Assembly (NCBI RefSeq): GCF_020819595.1
Contig: NZ_JAJHNP010000010.1
Span: forward strand, 300,154-364,153
Length of the DNA: 64,000 bases
DNA from: Streptomyces barringtoniae
Lineage (GTDB): Bacteria > Actinomycetota > Actinomycetes > Streptomycetales > Streptomycetaceae
Reading direction: 5' to 3'
The number at the start of each line of letters is the position of its first letter. The stretch's first letter is position 1. The notes below the pieces were generated by a model, which was given only the letters and a program-made list of their open reading frames with translations, made no database searches and was not told where the DNA came from. The translations under genes were made by a program, and so were the position numbers. Of the stretch, positions 1 through 8,332 are shown one piece after another.

Positions 1-895
1 GGCGCCGCTCCAGCAGCTTGGCCTGGAGGACGTTCATGGCGGTGGCCTTGTTCTGGATCTGCGACCGCTCGTTCTGGCAGGAGACGACGATGCCGGTGGG
101 GAGGTGGGTGATGCGAACCGCGGAGTCGGTCGTGTTGACGCCCTGGCCACCGGGCCCGGAGGACCGGTAGACGTCGATGCGCAGGTCGGACTCGTCGATC
201 TCGACGTGGTCGGACTGCTCGACGACGGGCAGCACTTCCACACCCGCGAAGGAGGTCTGGCGGCGGCCCTGGTTGTCGAAGGGCGAGATGCGCACCAGGC
301 GGTGCGTGCCCTGCTCGACGGAGAGGGTGCCGTAGGCGTACGGCGCCTGGACGGCGAAGGTGGTCGACTTGATGCCGGCCTCTTCGGCGTACGACGTCTC
401 GATCAGCTCGGTCTTGTAGCCGCGCTGCTCGGCCCAGCGCAGATACATGCGCTGGAGCTTCTCGGCGAAGTCGGCGGCGTCGACGCCACCGGCCTCGGCG
501 CGGATGTTGACGAGCGCCTCGCGGGCGTCGTACTCGCCGGACAGGAGGGTACGGACCTCCATCTCGTCCAGCGCCTTGCGCACCGCGGTCAGCTCGGACT
601 CGGCCTCGGCGCGGGTGTCCGGGTCGTCCTCCTCCTCGGCCATCTCGAAGAGGACGGCGAGATCGTCGATCCGGCCGCGCAGCGTCTCCGCCTTCCTGAC
701 CTCGGCCTGGAGGTGGGAGAGCTTGCTGGTGATCTTCTGCGCCTCGTCCGGGTTGTCCCAGAGGGACGGCGCGGCCGCCTGCTCCTCGAGCACGGCGATG
801 TCTGCCCTCAGCCTGTCGAGGTCCAGGACGGCCTCGATCGACTCCATGGTCGAGGAGAGGGACTTCAGCTCTTCGGATACATCGACGACTGCCAC
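1..895 (-). CDS. prfB: Peptide chain release factor 2 (5' part; 3' end outside window)
   Basis: RF2 recognises UGA/UAA stop codons in the ribosomal A site and triggers hydrolysis of peptidyl-tRNA. Read on the minus strand from a GTG at 895, the protein begins V-A-V-V-D-V-S-E-E-L and has a helical N-terminal domain. The SPF tripeptide (R-I-S-P-F-D), the RF2 stop-codon selectivity element, is visible. The catalytic GGQ loop (S-G-P-G-G-Q-G-V-N) is encoded near 130-165. The C-terminal part lies beyond the left edge. A nearby ATG (899) is out of frame, so the GTG is the start. I read straight through the N-terminal region without an internal UGA, so the autoregulatory +1 frameshift known from E. 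coli prfB is absent. Confidence 0.96.
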   Translation of the reverse strand, partial: MAVVDVSEELKSLSSTMESIEAVLDLDRLRADIAVLEEQAAAPSLWDNPDEAQKITSKLSHLQAEVRKAETLRGRIDDLAVLFEMAEEEDDPDTRAEAESELTAVRKALDEMEVRTLLSGEYDAREALVNIRAEAGGVDAADFAEKLQRMYLRWAEQRGYKTELIETSYAEEAGIKSTTFAVQAPYAYGTLSVEQGTHRLVRISPFDNQGRRQTSFAGVEVLPVVEQSDHVEIDESDLRIDVYRSSGPGGQGVNTTDSAVRITHLPTGIVVSCQNERSQIQNKATAMNVLQAKLLERR

Positions 896-997
896 GCATC
901 CAGCGTAACGGCTCCGCGAAGCGTCGAGGGCCGGGTGCTCACGAGCTGCCGGGGTACCCGGGCCGCCGTGCCGTCTGCGGGCGGAGCCCCTGGTGGG

Positions 998-2224
998 TCA
1001 GGGGGTGGACGTGCTGTGGGTGTTCTGCGGCGCGTCCGAGTCCCCGTCGGCCGACGCCAGCCACGCGCCGACGCCCACGACAGCGGCCAGGACCACTCCG
1101 GCCACTCCCAGAGTGACCCTTCGACGCCGCACCGCGGCCTTGTGCCGGGCCGACCCCGGCCTGGGCGCACCGGTGGCCCGGGGAACGCGAGCGGTCCCGT
1201 GCGCGCCGCCCGCAAGCTCGTCCGGCCCCGGCACCCTCATCGACGTGTGCGTGTCCCGGTTGGAGTCCGGCTTGGCCCCGGGGACGAGGGGCACCGCCCC
1301 CCGCCGCCGTACCGGCTCCTCCCCCGGCGGAGCCGACGGCATCGGCTCGTCGGCGGCCTCCTCGGACAGCTCCGGCTCGTCCACGTCCAGCGGCGGCATC
1401 CCGGCCAGCGTCGGCAGCTGCTCCCGCAGCCGCGCCGCCAGCTCGGAGGCGCGCAGCCGGGACGCGGGCGCCTTGGCCAGGCACTGCACGATCAGCTGCC
1501 ACAGCTCCTCCGGGATGCCCGGGAGGGGTACGACCGTCTCCGTGACGTGCCTGCGCAGTACCGCCCCCGGATGTCCCCCGCCGAACGGCGTGAACCCGGC
1601 CAGCAGCTCGTACAGGACCGTCGCCAGGGCGTAGATGTCCACGGACGCGCGCGGCGGCAGGCCCTCGACGATCTCGGGGGCGAGGTAGTCCGGCGTACCG
1701 ATGATCTTCGTGGCCCGCGTCCGCTTCGGCGTGTCGATCAGCTTGGCCACGCCGAAGTCGGTGAGCAGGGCGGGGTGGGCGCCGCCGGGTCCCAGCGGAC
1801 CCTGCATGTCGAGGAGCACGTTCTCGGGCTTGACGTCCCGGTGGACGATCCCGGCCGCATGGGCCGCGGCCAGCGCGTCGGCGACGTCGGCGACGATCGC
1901 CACGGCCGCCTCGGGGGCGAGCCGCCGCTCGCGCTCCAGCCGGGTGCGCAGGTCGGTGCCGCGCACGAGGTCCATGACCAGGGCCAGGTCGTTGCCGTCG
2001 ACGACCAGGTCGCGGACGGTGACGATGTGCGGGTGCTCCAGGCCGAGCAGCGCGGTGCGCTCCTGGACGAAGCGTCCGACGAGCTCCTCGTCGGAGGCGA
2101 GGTCCTCGCGCAGCAGCTTGACGGCGACGGGACCCTCCGGCCCCTCGCCCAGCCACACCGTGCCGGCGCTGCCCCGCCCCAGGATCTGGTTCGCGGTGTA
2201 CCGGCTGCCGATCTTCCGTGCCAA
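998..2224 (-). CDS. pkaB: Membrane-anchored Ser/Thr protein kinase, PkaB-like
   Basis: A Hanks-type kinase of 408 residues that phosphorylates Ser/Thr on cytoplasmic targets. All key motifs are present: glycine loop G-R-G-S-A-G-T-V (16-23), ATP-anchoring Lys36, catalytic loop H-R-D-V-K-P-E-N (128-135, Asp130), DFG (156-158) and APE (182-184). A Pro/Glu-rich linker (about 275-365) follows. A single membrane segment (about 371-391) then leads to a short Ser/Thr-rich extracellular tail without PASTA repeats. It lies between prfB and a second kinase on the same strand. This order (prfB, shorter kinase, longer kinase) matches the pkaB/pkaA pair described in Streptomyces coelicolor. That naming rests on order, length and family, not on a database search. 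Confidence 0.88.
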   Translation of the reverse strand: MARKIGSRYTANQILGRGSAGTVWLGEGPEGPVAVKLLREDLASDEELVGRFVQERTALLGLEHPHIVTVRDLVVDGNDLALVMDLVRGTDLRTRLERERRLAPEAAVAIVADVADALAAAHAAGIVHRDVKPENVLLDMQGPLGPGGAHPALLTDFGVAKLIDTPKRTRATKIIGTPDYLAPEIVEGLPPRASVDIYALATVLYELLAGFTPFGGGHPGAVLRRHVTETVVPLPGIPEELWQLIVQCLAKAPASRLRASELAARLREQLPTLAGMPPLDVDEPELSEEAADEPMPSAPPGEEPVRRRGAVPLVPGAKPDSNRDTHTSMRVPGPDELAGGAHGTARVPRATGAPRPGSARHKAAVRRRRVTLGVAGVVLAAVVGVGAWLASADGDSDAPQNTHSTSTP

Positions 2225-2237
2225 GACTGCTCCTACT

Positions 2238-2266
2238 GACGCGTGTTGTCGCTAAAACTACGCGTC
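2238..2266. promoter_or_regulatory. 7-bp inverted repeat in the leader of the PkaB-like gene
   Basis: GACGCGT (2238-2244) and ACGCGTC (2260-2266) are perfect complements separated by 15 AT-richer bases. They lie 14-42 bp upstream of the kinase start at 2224. The element could be an operator or an mRNA hairpin. No family assignment is possible from sequence alone. Confidence 0.35.
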
Positions 2267-2370
2267 CGGCGAGCCAACCTTCACCGCGGAGGCGGAAATC
2301 ACCCGCCAGGTGTCGACAAATCTGCAAGCTCGCGGTCGGTTACCACGAGTACGCGCCGTTCGGCGGCCGC

Positions 2371-4050
2371 TCAGTTGCCGCCGCCCGAGGAACCGCCCAG
2401 ATCCTTGATCCACTTGCTCGTCTGGTGGACCCAGTGGGTGACCTCGTGCCAGTAGCTGCGGCCCTGGCCGATCCAGGTGTGCAGAGGGGTCAGCTCGTAG
2501 ATCAGCCAGCTCGCCACGACCAGGATGACGATCGTGAACAGGCAGCCCTTCAGGCAGCCGAGGCCAGGGATCTTCATCGGGTTTGCGCTGCGCTGCCGGG
2601 GCGCCCGGGGCTCGCGGGCGGGCCGCTGCGGCTCCGGCGCGGGCGGCGCGTACCGCTGCGGCTGCTGCGGCGGGGCGTACTGCTGGGGCTGCTGGGCCTG
2701 CTGGGGCGCATAGCCGTACCCCTGCTGGTACCCCTGCTGCCGGCCGCGCGGCTGCGGCTGCTGCGGGCGGGACTGCGGGGCCTGCCGCTGCTGCTGCGGA
2801 CGGGCCACCTGCCGCTGGGGCCGGTGGCGCAGCGGGTCGTCCTCCGGGGACAGGAACTGCTGGACCTGCGTCTGCTCGTTGCGGTCGCGGGCCGCGCGCA
2901 GCTGGGTCTGCCAGGGGTGCGGCTGCTCGGGCTGCGGGCCCTGCGGGCCGGTGTTCGGCAGCACCGCCGTCGGGTCCGCGGCGCCCGTGTTCGGCAGTAC
3001 GGCGGTGGGGTCGGCGGCGCCGACGGGGCCGCCGGTGTGCGGCAGCACGCTGGTCGCGGCGTTCGGGTCGTACGCGCCCTGGGGGCCGGTGTTCGGCAGC
3101 ACCTGGGTGGGGTCGGCGGCGCCCGGGACGGCGGCCGGGGCCGGGTCGGGGGCCAGCAGCGCGCCCACGCCCTCGGCGGCGGCGATCTGCGCGGCGTTCG
3201 CGTGCACCCCGATGCCCTCGGCGACGACCCTCAGGCCGCGCGCGAGGTTCTCGGCGCTGGGCCGTTCGTCGGGGTTCTTGCGCAGGCAGCGCTCTATGAC
3301 CGTCCACAGCGGGTCGGGGACGGTCGACGGGCGGCGCGGCTCGGCGCTCAGGTGCTGGTGCAGCACCTCCAGCGCGGTGCTGCCGGAGAACGGCGGGCGG
3401 CCGGTGACCAGCTCGTACAGCAGGATGCCGGCGCCGTAGATGTCCACGGCGGAGGTCTGCGGGCGGCCCTCGGCGGACTCCGGTGCCACGTACGCGGGCG
3501 TGCCGACGAACTCGTGGGTGCGGGTCAGGCCCGGGGAGTCGGCGAGGCGGGCGATGCCGAAGTCGGTCAGCATCGGATGCAGCTGGCCGTCGTGCTGCCG
3601 GAGCAGCACGTTGGCGGGCTTCAGGTCGCGATGGACGACGCCGTCGGCGTGGCTCGCGGCGAGGGCGTCGGCGATCTGCGCGGTCATCAGCGCGGCGGCC
3701 ACCGGCGTGAAGGGGCCGTTCTCGCGCAGGTGGCGGTGCAGGTCGGGGCCGTCGACGAGGTCCATGACCAGCGCCAGCAGATCGCCCTCGACGACCAGGT
3801 CGCGGACCCGGACGACGTTCGGGTGGGTCAGGCGGAGCAGCACGGACCGCTCGCGCAGGAAGCGCATCACGATGTCCGGGTCGCTCGCCAGCTCCTCCTT
3901 GAGGACCTTGATCGCGACCGTCTCGCCGGGCTGACCGGCCACGGCCGCCTCGGCGCCCGCGGTCTCGCGCTGGCGGGCACGCCAGACGGTGCCTGTGGCG
4001 CCGCGTCCGAGCGGCTCCTCAAGCAGGTACTTGCTGCCGACTGGCCGCAC
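2371..4050 (-). CDS. pkaA: Membrane-anchored Ser/Thr protein kinase, PkaA-like
   Basis: A 559-residue Hanks-type kinase. The glycine loop is at 15-22 (G-R-G-A-T-G-T-V), followed by Lys48, HRD at 140-142 with D-L-K-P-A-N, DFG at 163-165 and APE at 189-191. After the catalytic domain a repeated juxtamembrane stretch (312-368) carries four copies of T-x-V-L-P-(N/H)-T-G. A Gln/Pro/Arg-rich linker follows, then one membrane helix near 502-518 and a short external tail rich in Trp/His, without PASTA domains. The neighbours are a second kinase downstream on the same strand (146-bp gap) and a divergent FHA-domain gene upstream. The repeats fit the pThr-x-x-Leu ligand type of FHA domains (inference). 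Confidence 0.9.
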   Translation of the reverse strand: MRPVGSKYLLEEPLGRGATGTVWRARQRETAGAEAAVAGQPGETVAIKVLKEELASDPDIVMRFLRERSVLLRLTHPNVVRVRDLVVEGDLLALVMDLVDGPDLHRHLRENGPFTPVAAALMTAQIADALAASHADGVVHRDLKPANVLLRQHDGQLHPMLTDFGIARLADSPGLTRTHEFVGTPAYVAPESAEGRPQTSAVDIYGAGILLYELVTGRPPFSGSTALEVLHQHLSAEPRRPSTVPDPLWTVIERCLRKNPDERPSAENLARGLRVVAEGIGVHANAAQIAAAEGVGALLAPDPAPAAVPGAADPTQVLPNTGPQGAYDPNAATSVLPHTGGPVGAADPTAVLPNTGAADPTAVLPNTGPQGPQPEQPHPWQTQLRAARDRNEQTQVQQFLSPEDDPLRHRPQRQVARPQQQRQAPQSRPQQPQPRGRQQGYQQGYGYAPQQAQQPQQYAPPQQPQRYAPPAPEPQRPAREPRAPRQRSANPMKIPGLGCLKGCLFTIVILVVASWLIYELTPLHTWIGQGRSYWHEVTHWVHQTSKWIKDLGGSSGGGN

Positions 4051-4408
4051 GTCACGCGCTCCCTGCTGCTTGCTGCTGCTTGCTTGCCTGCATTCCGGTT
4101 GTCATTCCGGTTGTCCGACCCACTGTAGTGCCGCCGTTGCGGGCACCACGTGTCGACGGAAAGACGCGCGTCCCGGTCTCCTGGTTGCCGGGAGCGGACG
4201 TGACCGATCTCAAGTGATCGCGGGTACGGCACTGGTCAGGCACTTTTGGGGGCAGAGCCGACCAATCAAGATCACTTGTCACCGGGTCCCGGGCGCGTTG
4301 TCGGTGGCAGGTGCGAGGATGCCTTCCAGTACTGGCCGACGTGCTCGTGTGTGGGGTGGGGGGAAGTCCGTCCCGCGCAGACCCGCGCAGAAGGGACCGC
4401 TGACGCCG
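4051..4408. promoter_or_regulatory. Divergent intergenic region between the PkaA-like gene and the FHA/FtsK-like gene
   Basis: This 358-bp spacer carries no gene I can support. Close to the kinase start there is a short TGC-rich stretch and then a perfect tandem duplication of the 12-mer CATTCCGGTTGT (4091-4114). Further on, CAAGTGATC (4211-4219) is mirrored by GATCACTTG (4270-4278) with about 50 bp between. Both promoters must lie here, but I could not place -10/-35 boxes with confidence. Confidence 0.5.
4091..4114. repeat. Perfect 2 x 12-bp tandem repeat
   Basis: CATTCCGGTTGT occurs twice head-to-tail (4091-4102, 4103-4114). It starts 41 bp upstream of the PkaA-like start codon, in its promoter or leader region. 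It could be a pair of regulator half-sites or a slippage product. Confidence 0.7.
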
Positions 4409-7400
4409 ATGCAGATCCGGCTGACCGTCGTAGACCCGCTCGGCCCGTCCCCGCAACGGGGCCGCGCCGCGAGCCGCGACGTGCTGGTCACGGCGCCCAC
4501 GGGCACGGACCTGGCCGCGGTCGCGTCGGCGCTGGCCGGGGCGGTCACCGGGGAGGGCCGCGACACCGCCAACTCCTCCGTCGTGCTCTATGCCGGCACC
4601 GAGCGGCTGGATCCGCGCCGCTGCACCCTCGGCGAGCCTCCGCTGGTCGACGGCGCCGTGCTGTCCCTGGGCGCCCCGGCGGCCGCCGAGCCGCATCCCG
4701 AGCTCGACGACGCGCCGACCCAGCTGCATGTCGTCGCGGGCCCGGACGCGGGCGGGGTCCACCTGCTGCACGGCGGCCGGATCACCGTGGGCCGCTCGGC
4801 CGACGCGGACGTGCCGCTGGACGACCCGGACGTGTCCCGGCTGCACTGCGCGGTCACCGTCGGGGCGGACGGGCGCGTGTCCGTCGCCGACCTCGGTTCC
4901 ACGAACGGTACGGCGCTGGACGGGGTGCGGGTGGGCGAGCGTCCCGTGCAGGTCCCTGCCGGGGGCTTGCTGCGGATCGGGGAGTCGGCGCTGCGGGTTG
5001 CTCCGTCCGGGGGGCTCGCCGCGCGGGCGCGGACCGTCTCCGACGGCGAGGGCTGCCTTCGGGTCGCCCGGGACGCGGTGACGGGTGCGGGGGCGTCGTC
5101 TTCGGATGCGGGTGGACCTGGTGCGGGCGCCGGGGAACCCGTGCGACCGGTTCAGCACGGCTATGGCTCTGCCGGCTGGGGGACCTCCGGCAGTGGGGGG
5201 CAGGAGCACCGGCGGGGGAACCCGGCCGTGGTGCCGGAACAGGCCGGGGCACCGTGGGTGGAACAGCGGGGCGGTGACGCCGCGGCGTCCGGTGCCGCCG
5301 CCGGCGGGGACACCCACGCGGGGCGCCTCGGGGTCGGCGGCGCGGGCGAGGAGCCGCCGGGCGATGGCCGCAAGGGCGCGCCGGTCCGGGGCATCGAAGC
5401 CCCGCAGGGTGCCCGGCGGCGCGGCCTCGGCGCCTGGGCGCGCCGGCTGGCCGGTGGGCGTGGCGAACAGTCCACCGGCCCCGAGGCGTACGACGGCCCC
5501 GACACCCAGGTGGGCGCCGTTCCGGCGGTCACCGCGCCGCAGCAGTCCGAGACCTGGCCGGATCCCGCCGCTCTGCTGCTGACGGCACTCGGTCCGGGGC
5601 CCCGGCTGTGGGAGCGCGGGCCCGGTCATCCGGAGTACCTGACCGTGCGGCTCGGCACGGCGGACCGGAGCGCGCCGGACGGCTCCGGCGTGGTGCCCGC
5701 GGTGCCCGTGACGGCGGCACTGCGCGAGGCGGGCGCCCTGGGCCTGGCCGGTCCGCGCCCCCGGCTGTCCGGGCTGACGCGCGCGGTGCTGGCCCAGCTG
5801 GCCGCGCTGCACTCCCCCGACCTGCTGGAGATCGTGCTGATCAGCGCCGACCGCTCCCGCCCCGTGGAGGAGCGCACGGCCGAGTGGTCCTGGCTGGGCT
5901 GGCTGCCGCATGTCCGGCCGGGCCACGGCCAGGACTGCCGGCTGCTGCTGGCCTACGACCGCGAGCAGGCGGCGGCCCGCACGGAGGAACTCCTGCGCCG
6001 GGTCGACGACCACGCGACGACCGGCAAAGCCGCGGCCCACCCCACCCGCGTCCCGGCACCGGGCATCACGCCGGGCGCCCCGGCGCACAGCGAGCCGACG
6101 GCCACACCCACGCCGGACTCCCGCACGGGCATGCCCGCCGAGACGTCGGGGACCCATGCCCCGGCCACCGGCGAGTGGGACACCCCGGCCCAGGGGGGCC
6201 TTTCCGGCCACCCCGGCGCCCCCGCACCCGGCTCCGGCGCCCCCGCGCACGGCCGGGCCACCGGCGACTGGGACAACCCCCTCGCCCCGGGCACCCCCGC
6301 CGCGCCGGGCGCGCCGGTCGAGGGCCTCGCTCCCGGCCGGCACGGCGCCACCGTTCCCGGCGGATCCACCCGGGGACCGGCCTTCGGCGCCGGCGACATC
6401 CCGCACGCCGCCGGCGCCTCTGGCCCTGCGGGCGCCCCGTCCCACAACCTCGCCCCCGGCCGAACCGGCACCCCCGCGCCCGGGCACACCCCCACCACCG
6501 CTGCCGCCCCGAGCGGCACCCACCCGTCGGCCGCCCTCTCGACCCCCGTTCGCCGCCCGTCCTGGGCCAGGGAAGACGCCGAGGTCGGCGGGGTCGGTGG
6601 TTTCGCCGGGCCCTGCACCGTCGTCGTCGTGGACGGGGACCCCGGTGGCGGCGCCCTGCGGGATGCCGTGGCGCGGCTGGCCGTGGCCGGGCCGCGGGCC
6701 GGGATTCATGTGATCTGTCTCGCCGAGACCGAGCCCTCCTCGCCCGCCTCCCCCGTGGCGCTGACGTACGAGGCCGCGTGCGCGGTGGCGCCGACGTTCC
6801 GGCACTGCGGTGCCGTGGCGCTGCTCGGCGGGGATGTCGCGACCGCGCTGCGGCTGCTGCGGGTGGCGCCGGGCGGACCCGTGGGCACGGGGACGCTCGC
6901 CGCCGTGGACGCCGTGTCCCTCGCCTGGGCGGAGCGGTTCGCCCGGGCGCTGGCGCCGCTGCGGCCGGACGGCCCGGCCGGCGAGGGGGACACGCGCGTG
7001 GCGGTGCCGTTGCCGCAGTCGGCGCGGCTGCTCGACGAACTGGGGCTGGCCCGGGCAACCCCGGCGTCGCTGATGGCGCGCTGGGCCGACGCGGCCGACG
7101 ACGCCCAGGCGCTGGGCGGCCGGGCGCGGGCGGTGCTCGGTGCCGGTCCGCGCGGGCCGCTCACCGCCGACCTGGTGGCCGACGGACCGCATCTGCTGAT
7201 CGAGGGGCCGTCCGGCAGCGGTCGTACGGAGTTGCTGCGGGCCGTGGTGGCCTCGCTGGCCGCCGCCGAGCGGCCGGACCGGCTGGGCGTGGTGCTGATA
7301 GACGGCCGGGACGGCGTCGGGACCGGCCCGGCGCACGGCGAGGGCCTGCGGGTGTGCACCGACATACCGCATGTCACCACGCATCTGATCGCCAACGACC

Positions 7401-8143
7401 CGGTGCGCATGCGGGAGTTCGCCCAGTCGCTGGCCGCCGAGCTGAAGCGGCGGGCGGAGTTGCTGGGCCGGACGGACTTCGCGCGGTGGCACACGGGGCG
7501 TGAGGTGTCCGGCCGGATCGTCGCCCAGCGCACGCCGGCCCCCGCCACCGGTGACATAGACGCGCCGCCCAGCTCCACCCTGCGGCTGCGGCCGGGGTCG
7601 GCCGCGCGGCAACGGGCCGAGGCCGCGCCGCCGCTGCCACGGCTCGTGGTCGTCGTGGACGACCTGGACGCACTGGTCGCGCCCCCGCTCGGCTCGCCGG
7701 GCCGGCCCGCCGCCGGTTCGGTGATGCGCGCGCTGGAGGCGGTGGCCCGGGAGGGCGAGCGGCTCGGGGTGCATCTGGTGGCGGCGGCCGGGACCGGCGG
7801 GCGTACGGCGGAGACCGAACCCGCGCGGCGGGCGTCCCTGCGGGTCGTGCTGGACGCTCCCCAGCAGGGGCCGGACGAACCGGCGCCGGGGCGCGGCCGG
7901 CTGGCCTGCGCGGACGGGCGGGTCGTCGGTTTCCAGGGCGGCCGGGTGACGGGCCGTATCCCGCGTACCGCGACCCAGCGGCCCACGGTGGTCCCGCTGG
8001 ACTGGCAGCGCATGGGCGACCCCCCGGCCCGCCGGCCGGTGCGGGAGCTGGGCAACGGCCCCACCGACCTGGCCCTGCTGGCGAGCGCGGTGGAGCGGGC
8101 GGCCCGGGAGGTCTCGGCGGCCGAGGTGCCGTCCCTGCTGTAG
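4409..8143 (+). CDS. FHA-domain, FtsK/SpoIIIE-like ATPase protein
   Basis: A 1244-residue cytoplasmic-looking protein. The N-terminal 90 residues resemble the small beta-rich head of EccC/YukD-type proteins. An FHA domain spans about 105-197, with G-R-S (128-130), S-R-L-H (143-146) and G-S-T-N-G-T (163-168), the residues that read phosphothreonine. A long Pro/Ala/Gly-rich disordered region follows, then an FtsK/SpoIIIE-type P-loop domain. Its Walker A is G-P-S-G-S-G-R-T-E (933-941), with Arg where Lys is expected, and a Walker-B-like stretch P-R-L-V-V-V-V-D-D-L-D is near 1077. No membrane helices are evident. The ATG at 4409 (M-Q-I-R-L) is chosen because upstream in-frame codons read as non-coding. 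Being divergent from two Ser/Thr kinases, it is a candidate phospho-dependent partner of them. Confidence 0.85.
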   Translation: MQIRLTVVDPLGPSPQRGRAASRDVLVTAPTGTDLAAVASALAGAVTGEGRDTANSSVVLYAGTERLDPRRCTLGEPPLVDGAVLSLGAPAAAEPHPELDDAPTQLHVVAGPDAGGVHLLHGGRITVGRSADADVPLDDPDVSRLHCAVTVGADGRVSVADLGSTNGTALDGVRVGERPVQVPAGGLLRIGESALRVAPSGGLAARARTVSDGEGCLRVARDAVTGAGASSSDAGGPGAGAGEPVRPVQHGYGSAGWGTSGSGGQEHRRGNPAVVPEQAGAPWVEQRGGDAAASGAAAGGDTHAGRLGVGGAGEEPPGDGRKGAPVRGIEAPQGARRRGLGAWARRLAGGRGEQSTGPEAYDGPDTQVGAVPAVTAPQQSETWPDPAALLLTALGPGPRLWERGPGHPEYLTVRLGTADRSAPDGSGVVPAVPVTAALREAGALGLAGPRPRLSGLTRAVLAQLAALHSPDLLEIVLISADRSRPVEERTAEWSWLGWLPHVRPGHGQDCRLLLAYDREQAAARTEELLRRVDDHATTGKAAAHPTRVPAPGITPGAPAHSEPTATPTPDSRTGMPAETSGTHAPATGEWDTPAQGGLSGHPGAPAPGSGAPAHGRATGDWDNPLAPGTPAAPGAPVEGLAPGRHGATVPGGSTRGPAFGAGDIPHAAGASGPAGAPSHNLAPGRTGTPAPGHTPTTAAAPSGTHPSAALSTPVRRPSWAREDAEVGGVGGFAGPCTVVVVDGDPGGGALRDAVARLAVAGPRAGIHVICLAETEPSSPASPVALTYEAACAVAPTFRHCGAVALLGGDVATALRLLRVAPGGPVGTGTLAAVDAVSLAWAERFARALAPLRPDGPAGEGDTRVAVPLPQSARLLDELGLARATPASLMARWADAADDAQALGGRARAVLGAGPRGPLTADLVADGPHLLIEGPSGSGRTELLRAVVASLAAAERPDRLGVVLIDGRDGVGTGPAHGEGLRVCTDIPHVTTHLIANDPVRMREFAQSLAAELKRRAELLGRTDFARWHTGREVSGRIVAQRTPAPATGDIDAPPSSTLRLRPGSAARQRAEAAPPLPRLVVVVDDLDALVAPPLGSPGRPAAGSVMRALEAVAREGERLGVHLVAAAGTGGRTAETEPARRASLRVVLDAPQQGPDEPAPGRGRLACADGRVVGFQGGRVTGRIPRTATQRPTVVPLDWQRMGDPPARRPVRELGNGPTDLALLASAVERAAREVSAAEVPSLL

Positions 8144-8287
8144 CCGAAGAAACTGTTGTGACGAAGAAGGACGCATACACCCCCGGTCACGAGCCGGTCA
8201 CGATGCGCGGCTCGACACCGCAGGCGCTCTTGCCGCCCTCGAGCGGCCCGGCGTAGACCGGACCGCACGGGACAGTCTTCCTGACGC

Positions 8288-8307
8288 TTGACGTTCATTG
8301 ACGTTCA
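8288..8307. promoter_or_regulatory. Tandem 10-bp repeat upstream of the sugar ABC operon
   Basis: TTGACGTTCA is repeated exactly twice (8288-8297, 8298-8307), 26 bp before the lipoprotein start. The second copy extends to TTGACGTTCAA, a near-palindrome with TTGA/TCAA arms. It could be an operator for a sugar-responsive repressor or contain the promoter -35. This is inference from position only. Confidence 0.4.
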
Positions 8308-8332
8308 ACGGAGAACGACGAACGGGGAAGTG

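Noticed and set aside
2947..3117. LPNTG motifs in the PkaA-like kinase as sortase signals
   Set aside because: They lie between the kinase domain and the single membrane helix, so on the cytoplasmic side, and are not followed by a sorting-signal helix and basic tail.
4052..8176. Long minus-strand frame (about 1370 codons) opposite the FHA/FtsK-like gene
   Set aside because: Its product is Pro/Arg/Gly-rich without domains, and third-position GC bias supports the plus-strand frame. Long antisense frames are normal at this GC content.
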